Shown: positions 62,385 to 64,000 of the stretch, piece by piece | Layout: the number at the start of each line of letters is the position of its first letter | Position numbering within the stretch: the stretch's first letter is position 1 | Source: Sipunculus nudus | Lineage: Eukaryota; Annelida; Sipuncula; Golfingiida; Sipunculidae | Assembly: GCA_026874595.1 (NCBI GenBank) | Contig: CM049318.1 | Span: 24,571,456 to 24,635,455, forward strand | Direction of reading: 5' to 3' | Length of the DNA: 64,000 nucleotides | Notes under the pieces: model-generated | What the model was told of the DNA's origin: nothing | Databases searched by the model: none | What the model saw: only the letters and a program-made list of their open reading frames with translations | Made by a program: the position numbers and the translations under genes

Positions 62385-64000
62385 TCAACAGGAACTGACA
62401 AGCAGCTAACGCTGCAAGAGCAAGTAATACAGTTGATAGCCAATGAGACCAGCACTCAAGATGTTAACTGGACTTAAAGTCGCCAATTAGAATGTCTAAC
62501 TGAGCAGGTGACCAAGCTTTCGCAACTGTTAGCCGAAGCAGGTTAACCGCGGTCAGTTGAACAAAGCGATAACAATACGCAGGGGGCTGCAAGTGGATTG
62601 GCTCCGCCCCCGAGGAAAACCTGCTCAAATCCAGGACCGCCACAACTGTGTTTTAGGTGTGACCGGCCTGGCCACTTCAAGATAAATTTTCAAACAGAAA
62701 AAAAAAGAAACCACCGCATCTGTTTAACCAAAAAGAGATACCAAACCAAATTAGAGTATTCGGAGAACCACCGGCATAAAGTGTGGATTAATGAAAGAGA
62801 TTGTCGTCGACGCCAAAGAACAAAGCTGTCGACTTCCTGGTTGATATGGGTTAGGATATGTCCTTGCTTGACTTTACTTTCTTCCGGAAGCTCTCATATT
62901 ATACCAGGTGTAAGCTGAGGGAGGCGGGATATGAAATCACCACTGCTTCCGGAGAAATGATGGACTTGAAGGAGAGATAGACTTGAAGTTTCGGTTAGGT
63001 AACCAGGTATGAAATCGCATCTTTGAGGAGCGTGGTCGCGTATCGGTTAAGGCACTGGACTTGTGACCGCAAGGTCGTAGGTTCCTGTTACGATCTGCCC
63101 GCTGTCTGCACTAAGACTCCAAGGCAAGGTCTTTACCACAAGGATGCACCTTTTTATCACCAAGTTAGGTGATGAATGTGAGGAAGCTTTCCGGCATTTG
63201 AAACAGAAGCTAACTACCGCACCTGTGTTTGCTTACTTCCCTCGCCTTGAAGAACTACTGATCCTAGAAACGCATGCTAGTGGGGTCAGGGCTGGAAGCT
63301 GCCTATCACAGATTCAAGATGGACAAGGGCGAGTTGTGGCTTATGCGAGCAAAAGCCTTAGTACAGTCCAGGGGAAATGCTGCTTTCTAATACAGGAATT
63401 GCAAGCAGGGGTGACGTTCGTCAAGTACTTCCGCATGTACTTTAGGGGACCATTTGTCATCAGGACGGACCATGCCTCTATACAATGCCTACTGAACATT
63501 TTGGAACCAGAGGGCATGATAGCTAAGTGGATTTCAGGCTAGATACGTATGACTTTACCATTTGACACCATCCTGGAGTAAATCATGAAAATACTGATGG
63601 ATCACTATGTATTATGGCGCTCGGTGGTAATGGCATGACTGTCGTTCAGCAACCACTGAGTCCAAGACAATTTAAGTGACAACAACCAAAGCAGGCCCGT
63701 TAGAGCCAATGGATCCGTAATGAAGCGCTCTACCGTAAATTTGACCAGGATGTCAAGTCAAATACGCTCTTTCAGTTAGTTGGTGGTCCAACTGAAATCC
63801 GCAACAAGATAATGATGCAGCTGCATGATCATAAACAGGTGAACATCTTGCAGTCTCTAAGACACTCCGAAACATCAGACGGCGGTTTTACTGACCTGGA
63901 TTTGGGGGAAACATGGAACAATGGTGCAGACGATGTATTGATTGATAGGACCAGAAACCGAGACTAAAGAGCAACAAGACACCACGCAAATATGAAGTGA
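62385..64000 (+). mobile_element. Decayed Ty3/Gypsy retrotransposon, copy 2 (runs off the window)
   Basis: From about 62385 a gag-like stretch (EQVIQLIANETSTQDVNW) leads to a nucleocapsid zinc knuckle at about 62650-62695, CFRCDRPGHFKINF, whose last Cys is replaced by Phe. A retropepsin-like VDFLVDMG region follows at 62825 in a shifted frame, where DTG/DSG is lost. Then comes a SINE (63028-63160), and directly an RNase H domain in the 132-codon frame at 63144-63542 (DECEEAFRHLKQKLTTAPVF, GQGRVVAYASKSLS, FVIRTDHASIQCLL). The first RNase H acidic residue is His (ETHASG, where DASG is usual). All of reverse transcriptase is deleted between SINE and RNase H. Integrase zinc-binding remnants continue to the window end. 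Confidence 0.85.
63028..63160 (+). mobile_element. SINE (family SA) remnant inside Gypsy copy 2
   Basis: Head gaggagcgtggtcgcgtatc, then gacttgtgaccgcaaggtcg and cactaagactccaaggc. The body is deleted, leaving the tail cacctttttatcaccaagtt joined to RNase H. It sits at the same protease position as the SINE in Gypsy copy 1. Confidence 0.65.

Overview
The window looks like nuclear DNA from an invertebrate animal, most likely a mollusc and possibly a bivalve. It is AT-rich, has very low gene density, and is dominated by tandem arrays, microsatellites and decayed transposons. There are no bacterial-type operons. The mollusc guess rests on the style of the repeats (central-domain tRNA-derived SINEs, AGGTCA-rich repeats, GGACGGAC-rich repeats) and on RING/B-box TRIM-like fragments. 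It is an inference, not a proof.

The only convincing protein-coding genes are members of a Golgi carbohydrate sulfotransferase family (the CHST8-14/HNK-1 type, Sulfotransfer_2 fold). Four copies lie on the minus strand. ST2 (26518-27879, 453 aa) and ST4 (57832-59172, 446 aa) are intact. ST1 (8788-9811) is a multiply deleted pseudogene. ST3 (51607-52828) has lost its 5' end and carries two consecutive stop codons, but is otherwise open. In both intact copies the whole CDS sits in one exon, just downstream of a splice acceptor (tttccag then atATG). This implies an upstream untranslated exon.

The gene copies are embedded in old segmental duplications. Positions 1-6 kb match 21-26.2 kb. The 5' flank of ST1 (9.8-12.9 kb) matches that of ST4 (59.2-61.9 kb) and part of that of ST2 (27.9-29.0 kb). 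The block 37.4-40.1 kb matches 47.0-49.4 kb, and related blocks lie at 49.6-51.3 and 55.85-57.4 kb. Within these blocks copies differ by microsatellite length, tandem-array copy number and transposon insertions.

Mobile DNA: a pair of TTAA-bounded piggyBac-like non-autonomous elements (14541-16328, 18922-20408); a hAT-like non-autonomous element in the ST 5' flanks (10461-11631, 59832-60973, partial at 28535); an L1-like LINE fragment on the minus strand (29885-31255); two decayed Ty3/Gypsy pol copies (31268-34085 and 62385-64000), both with a SINE at the same place in the protease region; and several tRNA-derived SINEs. TRIM-like RING/B-box/coiled-coil remnants lie at 1.6-2.7, 3.4-3.7 and 21.9-22.2 kb.

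The most striking structures are a nearly perfect 3.6 kb palindrome (43358-47000, 4-base spacer) and a 47-bp minisatellite of about 18 units (28973-29875), which has expanded from a single unit that is still visible in the two paralogous loci. I found no undescribed enzymatic or defence system. The notable biology is the duplicating and decaying sulfotransferase cluster and its repeat architecture.
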